Source: Nitrosospira multiformis
GTDB lineage: Bacteria > Pseudomonadota > Gammaproteobacteria > Burkholderiales > Nitrosomonadaceae
Assembly: GCF_900111585.1 (NCBI RefSeq)
Contig: NZ_FOHI01000009.1
Location: 1-64,000 of the forward strand
Direction: 5' to 3'
DNA length: 64,000 bases
Below are positions 28,341 to 37,389 of this stretch, in pieces. The translations under genes and the position numbers were made by a program. The notes below the pieces were generated by a model. The model was not told the DNA's origin, ran no database searches, and saw only the letters and a program-made list of their open reading frames with translations. Position 1 is the first letter of the stretch, and each line of letters begins with the position of its first letter.

Positions 28341-29762
28341 TTATTTGTGTTCACCATTCATCTTCATGGTGATGAAGGTGGCTGTATCACCGCGTTTGAC
28401 CAGCAGGGCGATATTGCGTCCTTTCTCGACCTTGTTGAGCAACTGGTTGAATTGATTAACCGTTTTGACATCCTGATTATTGATGCTCAGAATGACATCG
28501 CCGGGTCTGACCCCCGCGCGGCTTGCGATACCAGGCACCATATCCTCGACCAGAAGCCCGCTCTCAGTTTCCAGTTCCTTCTTCTGATCCGGAGTCAACT
28601 CGATCAGGCTCAAGCCGATGCGATTTGCCGTATCCGGCATCTTGCCCCGCTTTCCAGAACGCGCCGCTGGTTTTTCATCCTCCGGAAGCTCATCCACTGT
28701 AATCGTAAACTCCTTGGTCGACCCATTCCGCCACACCTGCATCTGCACTTTCGTGCCTGGCTTGGTCGAGCCAACTATGCGCGGGAGGTCGCCCGAGGAA
28801 TTCACGGTCTTGCCGTCGAACTTGAGAATGACATCCCGTGCTTGAATACCTGCCTTGTCTGCCGGACCGCCTTTCTGGACAGAAGCTACCAGCGCGCCGG
28901 CTGGCTTGGGTAAACCGAACGATTCCGCCAGTTCCTTTGTGATTTCCTGAATCAGCACGCCGATTCTGCCTCGGCTTACCTTGCCGCTCGCAATCAGCTG
29001 ATTCGATATATCGCGGGCAACATCGATGGGAATGGCGAATGACAAACCCATAAATCCGCCAGTGCGGCTGTAGATCTGGGAATTGACACCGACCACCTCA
29101 CCGTTCATATTGAATAGCGGTCCACCGGAATTCCCGGGATTGATCGCGACATCCGTCTGGATGAAGGGTACGAAATTCTCCTGTGCCAGAGAGCGTCCTT
29201 TGGCGCTGACAATCCCGGCAGTGACGCTGTTTTCAAAGCCGAAGGGTGATCCGATCGCTACCACCCATTCTCCCACCTTCATTTTGTTGGGATCCCCCTG
29301 GGTAACTTTCGGCAGTTCCATAGCATCGATCTTGAGGAGGGCGATGTCCGTCTTGCGATCCGCGCCGATCAGCTTTGCCCGGAACTCCCGCTTGTCCGTA
29401 AGCTTCACATTGATTTCATCGGCTCCATCCACCAGATGGGTATTTGTCAGAATATAGCCGTCCGAACTGATAATAAAGCCGGAACCTACCGATTTGGATT
29501 CGAAATCTCGTGGCATTCCTCCATGCGGCTGCATGTGTCTCCGGAAAAACTCGAAAAACGGATCATCCTCGGGTATGTTCGGCATTCCCGGGAAAGCCCG
29601 TTCCGTGGTTGCGTTGCCTGACTGAACGGTGCTGATATTTACGACCGAAGGTCCTTCTCTTTCGACCAACCCGGTAAAATCCGGCAATTCGCGCGCTGGC
29701 GTCTCCGCGAACGCGCTCGTAGATAATCCAAGCAGCACCATCAGTAAAAATTTAGCAATCAT
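28341..29762 (-). CDS. degQ: DegP/MucD-type periplasmic serine protease
   Basis: The 473-residue protein has a signal peptide (to about AFA-ETPA), the trypsin-like domain with catalytic His (TNTHLVDGAD), Asp (DRKTDIALLKI) and Ser (NPGNSGGPLFNM), and two PDZ domains (about 265-350 and 380-465). It degrades or refolds damaged envelope proteins. It is the last member of rpoE-rseA-rseB-degQ, the same set as algU-mucA-mucB-mucD in Pseudomonas. The canonical His in HV is replaced by HL in TNTHLV, a harmless change. Confidence 0.95.
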   Translation of the reverse strand: MIAKFLLMVLLGLSTSAFAETPARELPDFTGLVEREGPSVVNISTVQSGNATTERAFPGMPNIPEDDPFFEFFRRHMQPHGGMPRDFESKSVGSGFIISSDGYILTNTHLVDGADEINVKLTDKREFRAKLIGADRKTDIALLKIDAMELPKVTQGDPNKMKVGEWVVAIGSPFGFENSVTAGIVSAKGRSLAQENFVPFIQTDVAINPGNSGGPLFNMNGEVVGVNSQIYSRTGGFMGLSFAIPIDVARDISNQLIASGKVSRGRIGVLIQEITKELAESFGLPKPAGALVASVQKGGPADKAGIQARDVILKFDGKTVNSSGDLPRIVGSTKPGTKVQMQVWRNGSTKEFTITVDELPEDEKPAARSGKRGKMPDTANRIGLSLIELTPDQKKELETESGLLVEDMVPGIASRAGVRPGDVILSINNQDVKTVNQFNQLLNKVEKGRNIALLVKRGDTATFITMKMNGEHK

Positions 29763-29885
29763 ACTTTTTCTTCCATGGAGTAAAAACGGGTGAACCCTTC
29801 ATCCATCTGCCCAAAATCATGGGATAGTAGTACCTAGTACCAGATCCGCATTCAGACCGGGCCGCGATCGGACTGTCTTGATGAC

Positions 29886-30875
29886 CTAACGACTGGTAAC
29901 AGAATTGCCGATTTGCATTACGGTGGCTGGCGGTACTTCACCTATGGCAGTTACCCTATTGTCACCGAGAGTACGTGTATAGATATTGATCGCGCCGCGG
30001 CTGTGGTAGAGACCCTCGACAGGAGAGGAAGCCTCTCCCGAACTCGGCTCGATAAATACCGAGACGGCGGCAAGACCATCCGAGAGAGCAATATGCGCAA
30101 CAGGACGTGATTTACCGGAGAGATTACGTTTCATTTCCACAATCTTTTTGAATCCTGGAGGCGGGTCTTTGACTTGCCAGCCAAGTTTTCCGCTCCCCTG
30201 TGTCGAGGAGATAAGATTTGTCTTGCGCCATTCGGCAGCTTGGCCCAAATATTGGGATTTCAACAGATCTTTGTCTATTTCACCGCCAATTTTCAGGTCG
30301 GTGAATACAAATTGTTCCACCACCCGGCCCTTATCCATTACGGCGGCTTTCAGCAACAGGCCGGTATTGGGGTCCATCCATAATTTCTGACCATAACGCT
30401 TGTCATCCCTGGGCTCCAACTCGATGACCTGGCTGACATAATCGCTGACCCGCTCCTGCTTGCCCTTTTTGACGATATAGTTGTCGTCGAGATTGATCAG
30501 CGGTTGAGGCAGCAGTGCGGGAAAAACTTTTCGCAACCATCGTTTTTCCGTCACCACGGTCTTGTTTTCCGGAAGATAACATCTCATTTCGTCGTTGTTG
30601 CGGATAATCTCACGGGGAGGACCATCCAGCACCATGCTTTTTTCCTGCTCACCTTCCTCATTCACCAGATGGATGATGCGGGATGTTTCTATCTGATCCT
30701 CGGACGAATAGACGAATGTCCCGACATAGTTGTAATGGCGGGGCGCGGCGGCAATCTTTTGCAGCCAGTTAAGCGCCTCGGGGGATGAGGGAGGAGATGA
30801 ACTGGAGGGATTCTGCGCGAATGCGGATTGAACGATAACTGTCAGCAACAGGGAAGACAGTGAAACCTGTGTCAT
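29886..30875 (-). CDS. rseB: SigmaE regulatory protein RseB/MucB
   Basis: A 329-residue periplasmic protein with a signal peptide (to about AFA-QNPSS), the RseB N-terminal lipoprotein-carrier-like domain (RHYNYVGTFVYSSEDQIE...) and the C-terminal domain (WQVKDPPPGFK, HIALSDGLAAVSVFIEP). RseB binds RseA and blocks its cleavage until lipid or LPS signals arrive. It follows rseA by 9 bases. Confidence 0.94.
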   Translation of the reverse strand: MTQVSLSSLLLTVIVQSAFAQNPSSSSPPSSPEALNWLQKIAAAPRHYNYVGTFVYSSEDQIETSRIIHLVNEEGEQEKSMVLDGPPREIIRNNDEMRCYLPENKTVVTEKRWLRKVFPALLPQPLINLDDNYIVKKGKQERVSDYVSQVIELEPRDDKRYGQKLWMDPNTGLLLKAAVMDKGRVVEQFVFTDLKIGGEIDKDLLKSQYLGQAAEWRKTNLISSTQGSGKLGWQVKDPPPGFKKIVEMKRNLSGKSRPVAHIALSDGLAAVSVFIEPSSGEASSPVEGLYHSRGAINIYTRTLGDNRVTAIGEVPPATVMQIGNSVTSR

Positions 30876-30884
30876 CTGTGAACG

Positions 30885-31448
30885 TTATCGCGCGCTTTCC
30901 GCCGCTGTACGCATGAAAGGAATTGCCCCGTGCATGGTGGTGCTAGGCGAGAATTGCTGATGCGCCAGGAGATAGTCGTTGATTTGCGCAGATTCGGACG
31001 CAGCGATGGAAGCTTTGGCAGGAATTGCAGGATAAGTGGCAACAGGCGCCATAGTGGCTGCAGAAGTCGAGGGCGACGTCCTGTTGGTGGCCAGATTCTG
31101 CCTCAGAAGATCCGATTCGTGCGTCGTTTGCAGAATTATCCACCCACCCACCATTGCTGCCGCGATGGAGGCCGCGGCAGCATAGGCGCCTGGCCTGCGC
31201 TTCGGTGCCGGATAACGCAATGTTGCGCTTGATACTGCGAATACCGTAGGTTCCGCTACCAGTCTTGCGTTAACTCGTCGCGTAATGTCGAGTGGTTTGA
31301 CCTCCGATTGACCCAACGCATCGCTGATCAGGTGGTAAGCAATCCAGTGTTCCCGTAATTCCTCCCCGTTCTTGAATTGCTCGATCAGTACCGACGCATC
31401 GTCCGCGTCCAGTTCACCATCCATCAATGCCGATATTTTTTCTTGCAT
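30885..31448 (-). CDS. rseA: Anti-sigmaE factor RseA/MucA
   Basis: The 187-residue protein starts MQEKISALMDGELDADDAS and has the N-terminal anti-sigma helices (EHWIAYHLISDALG), one membrane helix (AAAASIAAAMVGGWIIL, about residues 92-110) and a Ser/Thr/Ala-rich periplasmic tail. It holds sigmaE at the membrane until regulated proteolysis. The stop of rpoE is 2 bases upstream. Confidence 0.93.
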   Translation of the reverse strand: MQEKISALMDGELDADDASVLIEQFKNGEELREHWIAYHLISDALGQSEVKPLDITRRVNARLVAEPTVFAVSSATLRYPAPKRRPGAYAAAASIAAAMVGGWIILQTTHESDLLRQNLATNRTSPSTSAATMAPVATYPAIPAKASIAASESAQINDYLLAHQQFSPSTTMHGAIPFMRTAAESAR

Positions 31449-31449
31449 A

Positions 31450-32052
31450 TTACCACCTCTTATCTTTACCAGTCCCCAGCAAGGGGCGCAATTTTTCCGC
31501 TATTGCTTCCCGTGCACGAAATATTCGCGAACGCACCGTGCCGATAGGACAATTCATGATCGCTGCGATTTCCTCGTAGCTCAGTCCCTCAATTTCTCTC
31601 AACGTAATTGCCGTTCGCAGTTCTTCAGGCAATTCTTCCAGCGTTTGGTTCACCGTTTGAGCGATCTGTTTACTTGTCAGTTCGCTCTCGGGCGTATTCA
31701 TTTCGCGCAGTTGGCTCGCTTCTTCAAAACCTTCGGCCTCTTCGCTATCGAATCCTGTCGTGGTGGTAGGCGCCCGTCGTCCTTGAGCCACCAGAAAATT
31801 CTTGGCAGTATTGATGCCGATCCTGTACAACCATGTATAAAACGCACTGTCTCCACGGAACGACGGTAGTGCGCGGTAAGCCTTAATGAAGGCCTCCTGG
31901 GTCACATCCTCTACTTCTGACGGATCGCGGATGAATTGCGAAAGAAGACGTGCAAGCTTGCGCTGGTACTTGATCACCAGAAGATCGAAGGCCTGCTTGT
32001 CGCCGTGTTGCGCACGTTCCACCAGTTGCTGATCGATTTCCCGGTCACCCAT
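31450..32052 (-). CDS. rpoE: RNA polymerase sigmaE factor (RpoE/AlgU)
   Basis: Start at ATG 32052 (MGDREIDQQLVERAQHGDKQ), preceded by AGGTGG, giving 200 residues; upstream codons lack homology. Region 2 (DVTQEAFIKAYRALPSFRGD, FYTWLYRIGINTAKN) and region 4 (LREIEGLSYEEIAAIMNCPI) are clear. It directs the envelope stress regulon. First gene of the rpoE-rseA-rseB-degQ cluster. No convincing sigmaE-type autoregulatory promoter was found upstream. Confidence 0.96.
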   Translation of the reverse strand: MGDREIDQQLVERAQHGDKQAFDLLVIKYQRKLARLLSQFIRDPSEVEDVTQEAFIKAYRALPSFRGDSAFYTWLYRIGINTAKNFLVAQGRRAPTTTTGFDSEEAEGFEEASQLREMNTPESELTSKQIAQTVNQTLEELPEELRTAITLREIEGLSYEEIAAIMNCPIGTVRSRIFRAREAIAEKLRPLLGTGKDKRW

Positions 32053-32260
32053 GCCACCTAATTCCTGAATTGACGAATCTCTTACTTGTAACTGCTTTGT
32101 TATAAGGCAGCTCAGCCAAGTATACCCGTTCAGGAGCCCATCGGGAATTACGCACCGGTCTATCATCCGCGGTCTGAGTGAACAGACACGCGTAGTATAA
32201 ATTAGTTCAGTTGAAAACGTGGTTATTCCAACAGATGGAGTACATGTCAGATTCAGGGTC

Positions 32261-32487
32261 TGTTAGCACTTGTTTCATGCTCCGAAGAAGACGGATTTTA
32301 TTCGCCGCAGGGCAAAGCTCTGTAAGCGGCAAATAACGATGGACTGGGTAAAATCCATCCCTTCGGAGGGCGCCCGAAAAACGTGAATGCTGCGTTGCAA
32401 AGCTCGACCCAGGTTCATTACGCCTTCGCTTGCGCCTTGGTTAGGTTTTTCCGTGCAGCAACGCGCGCCGCGAAACAAGTGCTAACA
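32261..32487. repeat. 227-bp element with perfect 16-bp terminal inverted repeats
   Basis: TGTTAGCACTTGTTTC at 32261-32276 is the exact reverse complement of 32472-32487. Between the ends is noncoding sequence with further internal pairing (GATGGA ... TCCATC near 32340-32360) and no transposase. A minus-strand frame of 67 codons spans nearly the whole interval but has no binding site. The structure fits a MITE-like nonautonomous element. No obvious target duplication is seen. It fills most of the rpoE to copper-protein gap (32053-32501). Confidence 0.65.
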
Positions 32488-32501
32488 TACTTCGTATGTT
32501 T

Positions 32502-32843
32502 TTATGCTGCCATCTTGTGGCAGTGCTCCGCGCACTGGCGGCAAGCTTGCACACACTCTTCCATTCCATCCAGCTGTTCGCAACTTTTAGCACAAGCGTC
32601 GCAAATTTCGGCACAGACGCCACAGACCTTGGGACTGAATCTGGAGGCGCTGAGCATGAAATTCAGCGACGTGTGGCAGATTTCCGCGCAATTCATCATC
32701 AATCGGAGGTGATCGGCCTCAACATGTTTGCCGCCTGATTCGAGGCAATGGTTCATGGCCATTTGCAAGCAGGTGCGATAACAATGGTTACATGCATCGA
32801 TACAGGCTTGCAGATCCTGATCGGTTTCCGTATATAAAAACAT
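32502..32843 (-). CDS. Cys-rich four-helix copper-storage protein (Csp3/DUF326-like)
   Basis: Start at ATG 32843, six bases after AAGGAG. The 113-residue protein has no signal peptide and is built of helices with Cys spaced C-x3-C-x2-C-x3-C (ACIDACNHCYRTC, VCGVCAEICDACAKSC, CVQACRQCAEHC), about 14 Cys in all, plus several Met and His. This is the pattern of Csp copper-storage proteins that pack Cu(I) inside a four-helix bundle; a cytosolic Csp3-type place follows from the lack of a signal. Ammonia oxidisers have a high copper demand, so storage is plausible. A CDF exporter is transcribed divergently next door. Confidence 0.88.
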   Translation of the reverse strand: MFLYTETDQDLQACIDACNHCYRTCLQMAMNHCLESGGKHVEADHLRLMMNCAEICHTSLNFMLSASRFSPKVCGVCAEICDACAKSCEQLDGMEECVQACRQCAEHCHKMAA

Positions 32844-33058
32844 GGTCATCTCCTTTTCCGTTTTGGGAAATTCTTCGGGTCGATGGAGCTTCCTCAAACC
32901 CGCTAGCGCATAATGTGCGCCCGCCCCACCTCACATTCTGTACGGTAGCAGACATAAATTCAGGGGCGGGAAAGAGACTGGCGATGGCGGAGCAGGAATA
33001 GGGATAGATTGTTGCTATCATTGTTCGGATTACGCGTCTTCCATTCAGATTGAGGCAA

Positions 33059-34033
33059 ATGGCAAATCATCACAGTCGCGGACACGGTTTTTCCAACATG
33101 CCATCTCATATCGACCACCCTGGACACCACAACCATTCTCCCGCACGCGATCATGGACGTGCCTTCGTTATTGCTATCGCCTTAAACGCCGGCTTTGTCG
33201 TAGTTGAATTCGGTTACGGCTTTGCCGCCAACTCAACGGCACTCATGGCGGATGCAGGGCATAATTTATCGGATGTGCTCGGGCTCGCGTTAGCCTGGGG
33301 CGCGGCGATTTTGAGCCACAAGGCTCCGAGCGAACGTTATACCTATGGTTTGCGCAGCACTTCCATACTCGCCGCGCTGGCAAATGCTGTTCTGCTTCTG
33401 GTGGCGTGCGGGGCAATCGCTTGGGAAGCTTTTCAGCGGTTTTCACAACCGCCGCTGGTAGCGGGCCTCACCGTTGCTTCCGTCGCGACCGCTGGTCTTC
33501 TGATCAACGGTCTGTCTGCCTGGCTGTTTTTGAAGGGGAGCAAGGAGGACCTGAATATTCGCGGTGCTTTCCTGCACATGGCGACAGATGCCGCGGTTTC
33601 GGCGGGCGTGCTGGTGTCGGGAGTGGCGATCCTTTTTACGCACTGGTATTGGCTCGACCCGGTGATCAGCCTGATGGTCGTTACCGTCATTATGTTCAAT
33701 ACATGGGGTCTTCTGCGCGACTCGGTTCAGCTTGCGCTGAGCGCCGTGCCCCCGCATATTGACATTGTTGCGATCGAAGCTTTTCTGCGCAACCAGCCGG
33801 GTGTGACGGACGTACATGACCTGCATATATGGGGCTTGAGTACGACCGAGAGCGCACTCACTGTCCACCTCGTCATGCCGGACGGTTACCCCGGCGATGC
33901 GTTCATGGACAATATCAGGAACAACCTTGAATCGCACTACGCAATCCACCACAGTACCCTGGAGATCGAACAGGGAACCATCAGTCATTATTGCCCGGTA
34001 TCGACGGGATCGGAGTCGATTGATCTTCGTTGA
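33059..34033 (+). CDS. Cation diffusion facilitator metal exporter
   Basis: From the ATG at 33059 after TTGAGGCAA, the protein has 324 residues: a His-rich cytoplasmic N-terminus (MANHHSRGHG ... HPGHHNHSPARDHG), six helices with the metal site ADAGHNLSDVLG in helix II and HMATDAAVSAGVL in helix V (HxxxD and HxxxD-type), and a C-terminal cytoplasmic domain (DVHDLHIWGLS). It belongs to the CzcD/ZitB group that exports Zn, Co or Cd using protons. Metal specificity cannot be fixed from this. Confidence 0.92.
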   Translation: MANHHSRGHGFSNMPSHIDHPGHHNHSPARDHGRAFVIAIALNAGFVVVEFGYGFAANSTALMADAGHNLSDVLGLALAWGAAILSHKAPSERYTYGLRSTSILAALANAVLLLVACGAIAWEAFQRFSQPPLVAGLTVASVATAGLLINGLSAWLFLKGSKEDLNIRGAFLHMATDAAVSAGVLVSGVAILFTHWYWLDPVISLMVVTVIMFNTWGLLRDSVQLALSAVPPHIDIVAIEAFLRNQPGVTDVHDLHIWGLSTTESALTVHLVMPDGYPGDAFMDNIRNNLESHYAIHHSTLEIEQGTISHYCPVSTGSESIDLR

Positions 34034-34180
34034 TTGGAGTTAAAATCGCCCAGCGTCCACGGAAAGAATGAAGTGAGGCGGAAGATCAATCGCCTCTGAC
34101 CCTATTGACTTTGCTGCCGTAAAAGCATCCGTCAGGTCTGTTATCATTCCCTGCTCACAAGAACAAAATAACGACGACCA

Positions 34181-35785
34181 GTGCCACAGCTTACTTTCGA
34201 TACTCTGATAATTGGCAGCGGCCTGGCCGGGCTCACTCTTGCGCTCAATCTGGCCCAAAACAGGAAAGTGGGCCTCATCACCAAGCGTGCCTTGCTTGAT
34301 GGGGCAAGCGGGTGGGCGCAGGGAGGAATCGCCGCAACATTATCGGAAGAAGATTCGCCCGAAGCTCACTTCCACGATACTCTTGTCGCAGGCGCAGGTC
34401 TCTGCAATGAAGATGTGACGCGATATGTAGTGGAAAATGGTCCTCAAGCTGTCCAATGGCTGATCGACCAGGGCGTACCTTTCACGCGCGATGGCGGTAA
34501 CGGAACCGGCTATCATCTGACGCGTGAGGGAGGTCATAGCGTTCGCCGCGTCATTCACGCGGCGGACGCGACCGGCAAGGCAGTGCAATTGACATTGATC
34601 GAAAGAGCGCATGCCCACCCGAATATCACCGTGCTCGAGTATCACGTTGCAATCGACCTCATAACAAGCGTCAAATTAGCCGGCCGTATCGAGCATCCTT
34701 ACAAGAAGGGCAATCGCTGCCTGGGCGCTTATGTGCTGGACAGCAGGGAAGGGAGGGTACGCACCATAGCGGCGAATAACACCGTGCTGGCGACAGGTGG
34801 GGCGGGCAAGGTCTATCTTTACACTACCAACCCGGATACTGCGACCGGCGATGGCATCGCCATGGGCTGGCGCGCCGGTTGCCGCATAGCGAATATGGAG
34901 TTTATCCAGTTTCATCCAACCTGCCTTTATCATCCTCACGCCAAATCGTTCCTCATCAGCGAAGCGGTGCGAGGCGAGGGCGGGCTGCTGAAACTGCCCG
35001 ATGGCACGCGTTTCATGCCCGCGCATGATGAACGTGCGGAACTTGCGCCGCGTGATATCGTTGGGCGCGCAATCGACTTCGAAATGAAGAAGCGCGGGCT
35101 CGACTGTGTGTACCTGGATATCTCGCACAAGCCGGGAAACTTCCTGAAGGAGCATTTTCCGACCATTTACCAGCGCTGCCTGGAATTCGGGATCGATATC
35201 ACCAAAGAACCGATACCTGTGGTGCCTGCGGCTCACTATACATGTGGCGGTGTCGTCACCGATTGGAACGGAAAGACTGATCTGGACAATCTTTACGCGA
35301 TTGGCGAAACCGCGCACACGGGTCTGCACGGAGCCAACCGTCTGGCAAGTAATTCACTGCTCGAATGCCTGGTATTCGGCCAAGCCGCGGCACGGGATAT
35401 CAAGCAGCAGGCACCTGAGCCCATCACCGCGTTGCCGCAATGGGATGAAAGCCGCGTGACCAATGCCGATGAGGAAATTGTCATTTCCCATAACTGGGAT
35501 GAATTGCGGCGCTTCATGTGGAGCTACGTTGGCATTGTTCGCACCACTAAACGTTTACAGCGCGCGCAGCACCGCATCAATCTTTTGCGTGAAGAGATCA
35601 ACGAATACTACGCGAATTTCCACGTCACCAACGATCTGCTGGAATTGCGCAACCTGGTGGATACCGCGGGTCTGATCGTGCAAAGCGCCATGCTGCGGCA
35701 TGAAAGCCGGGGGCTACACTACAGCAAGGATTATCCGGACTTGCTGCCGGAGGCAAGGGATACGGTGTTGAAGCGGGGACAGTAA
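34181..35785 (+). CDS. nadB: L-aspartate oxidase
   Basis: The 534-residue flavoprotein starts at GTG ([22 protein letters not shown]). It shows the FAD-binding GSGLAG, the [10 protein letters not shown] loop, [15 protein letters not shown], and the flavin-site [20 protein letters not shown]. NadB oxidises aspartate to iminoaspartate, the first step of NAD synthesis; nadA and nadC are not in the window. The C-terminal helical domain is complete. Confidence 0.97.
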   Translation: MPQLTFDTLIIGSGLAGLTLALNLAQNRKVGLITKRALLDGASGWAQGGIAATLSEEDSPEAHFHDTLVAGAGLCNEDVTRYVVENGPQAVQWLIDQGVPFTRDGGNGTGYHLTREGGHSVRRVIHAADATGKAVQLTLIERAHAHPNITVLEYHVAIDLITSVKLAGRIEHPYKKGNRCLGAYVLDSREGRVRTIAANNTVLATGGAGKVYLYTTNPDTATGDGIAMGWRAGCRIANMEFIQFHPTCLYHPHAKSFLISEAVRGEGGLLKLPDGTRFMPAHDERAELAPRDIVGRAIDFEMKKRGLDCVYLDISHKPGNFLKEHFPTIYQRCLEFGIDITKEPIPVVPAAHYTCGGVVTDWNGKTDLDNLYAIGETAHTGLHGANRLASNSLLECLVFGQAAARDIKQQAPEPITALPQWDESRVTNADEEIVISHNWDELRRFMWSYVGIVRTTKRLQRAQHRINLLREEINEYYANFHVTNDLLELRNLVDTAGLIVQSAMLRHESRGLHYSKDYPDLLPEARDTVLKRGQ

Positions 35786-35825
35786 GGATGGATCTGCTGT
35801 ACTGACAGAGTGGCAGCGAAGTTCA

Positions 35826-36263
35826 TCAATTTCTTGTGCACACTTCTTTCGTATCGATCGAAAACTCGCATGGCTGTGGCTTGCCCATCCAGCGGTGACG
35901 ATCCATGCGCCCGGAACATCCTGCGTCTTCGAGAAGGGCGCGCTGCCCGGAGGCATCGCAAACCAGCACGACGGAGTGCTTGTTCTGGCGCAGCACTCTC
36001 ACCTTATAGCCTTTAAAGTTTCGCAGCAGTGCCGGATCATGTTGCGTCGCCCGCATGAGCAACTCCTTTTCATCGAGCCCGGACGGGGGATTCTTGTAGC
36101 GGACCGTGGATTCTACTGCGGTGGCGAGCTTGGTCAGTGCAGAAGCCTTGATAAACATCTCTTCGCTGTAAGGAAGTTTTGGGGTGGGGGCGCAACCTGC
36201 AACGAGCGATAGCACAAGCGTGACAGTTATGCTGAGACGGATACCGGCAGGACGTATGCTCAC
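35826..36263 (-). CDS. Small lipoprotein of unknown function
   Basis: I choose the GTG at 36263, which overlaps the stop of the upstream gene (GTGA), giving 145 residues. A lipobox LVAGC ends the signal (SITVTLVLSLVAGC), so the mature protein should be lipid-anchored. The rest has a helix-rich part (KASALTKLATAVESTVRY) and a small beta region with three Cys (VLVCDASGQ, DAGCSG, PCEFS) but no known domain. The overlap with the phospholipase-like gene implies coupled translation. Confidence 0.72.
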   Translation of the reverse strand: MSIRPAGIRLSITVTLVLSLVAGCAPTPKLPYSEEMFIKASALTKLATAVESTVRYKNPPSGLDEKELLMRATQHDPALLRNFKGYKVRVLRQNKHSVVLVCDASGQRALLEDAGCSGRMDRHRWMGKPQPCEFSIDTKEVCTRN

Positions 36264-37195
36264 GAGACACCCTTTTTCCAATAGATGTGGTTGCCCTGCT
36301 CATCTTTTCCTGTATCCAGATTGCAATTCACCACGGCCGTCGCGTAGCTATTATCGTTTTCGAAGACGGCCTTGGCGATGAGCGACCCGGTAGCAAGAAC
36401 ATTCTCCAGGGCACGATCAAATATCGCATCATAGCTCATCGCTTCAAGCGGGGTCGCAAGGCTTTCCAGATATTGGGGGTCGAGATCGGCAACCGCGGGG
36501 TAGGTCAAACCGAGGTTGGCGGCGACATGTCGCGCAAAAGGAGGAAGCACATGGCCTTCTTCCGCTTTGTCGACAACGAACTTGAATGCGCCGTGCCAGT
36601 TGTCGATGAGGGGAGGGTCGGTTTGGTAAGCGCCGGCATAGCAGGTTTCAAGCATACTCTGCCACGTACGTGTGATGACGGAATCGAGTTTTCCGCTGCC
36701 AGGCTTATCGCAGCAGCCCCATATTCCGGAATCCAGATGTTCCGCCAGGCCTATCTCACCGAGATTCAATCGCTGGAAAATATAGGCATCCTGATGCATC
36801 TCGCATATCCGGTGCTTATCCTTGTTCTTCTGGTATTCACCCACCTTGAGTTCGATGACGGGATGAATGGTCGTATCAGTAACGACATGGCTGGTGTATC
36901 CCAGCAGCCATGAAAATGCTTTTTGCCGGGATGCTTCATTGAGTCTTCTGATCCATTCGACCCCCGCTTTGATCATGTCCCCGGTTCTCTGATAGTGCAT
37001 TCGATCCGCCCACTGGCCAGCACTGGAGTGAGCAATGTCCAGATAGGGATAATCAGGGCTCACGGCGCCAAGCTCACAGAAACGGAAGTAATCCAATACC
37101 GAGACAATTGCTTCCGGAGGAAACCCCTGCTTTTCAAGCCGGTCCGGTTCCTTGACCAGGTTCACCATGGTGAGGTGTGCATAAGCGCCAGGCAT
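36260..37195 (-). CDS. Zinc-dependent phospholipase C-like protein
   Basis: Start taken at ATG 37195 (MPGAYAHLTMVNLV); an ATG at 37240 would add 15 residues. The 311-residue protein has His and Asp at positions typical of the zinc-dependent PLC/S1-P1 fold: YAHLTM, SPDYPYLDIAHSSAGQWADRMH, and GYTSHVVTDTTIHPVIE. Substrate is unknown and no signal peptide is seen, so it may be cytoplasmic. It is translationally coupled to the lipoprotein downstream. Confidence 0.65.
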   Translation of the reverse strand: MPGAYAHLTMVNLVKEPDRLEKQGFPPEAIVSVLDYFRFCELGAVSPDYPYLDIAHSSAGQWADRMHYQRTGDMIKAGVEWIRRLNEASRQKAFSWLLGYTSHVVTDTTIHPVIELKVGEYQKNKDKHRICEMHQDAYIFQRLNLGEIGLAEHLDSGIWGCCDKPGSGKLDSVITRTWQSMLETCYAGAYQTDPPLIDNWHGAFKFVVDKAEEGHVLPPFARHVAANLGLTYPAVADLDPQYLESLATPLEAMSYDAIFDRALENVLATGSLIAKAVFENDNSYATAVVNCNLDTGKDEQGNHIYWKKGVS

Positions 37196-37389
37196 GGATA
37201 GTCGCAAAGAGTGATTGATCGAGAATGCAATGGAGAACAATGTTATTGTATATCTTGCCTCGTTTTCGGGAAGTATTCAGACAGCAGGCGGAATATCTCC
37301 TTCCCACGGTGGTCATACGGCCCACCAAAGATCGAATCTGATCACACCAGATTTGGCATGATTCGCTATAGATTCCTACAATGGTTTAA

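Noticed and set aside
32166-32250. SigmaE-type autoregulatory promoter upstream of rpoE
   Set aside because: A GGAATAA-like element is present but no matching -10 at the right spacing.
32275-32478. 67-codon minus-strand frame inside the inverted-repeat element
   Set aside because: No ribosome binding site and no domain; better explained as noncoding element sequence.
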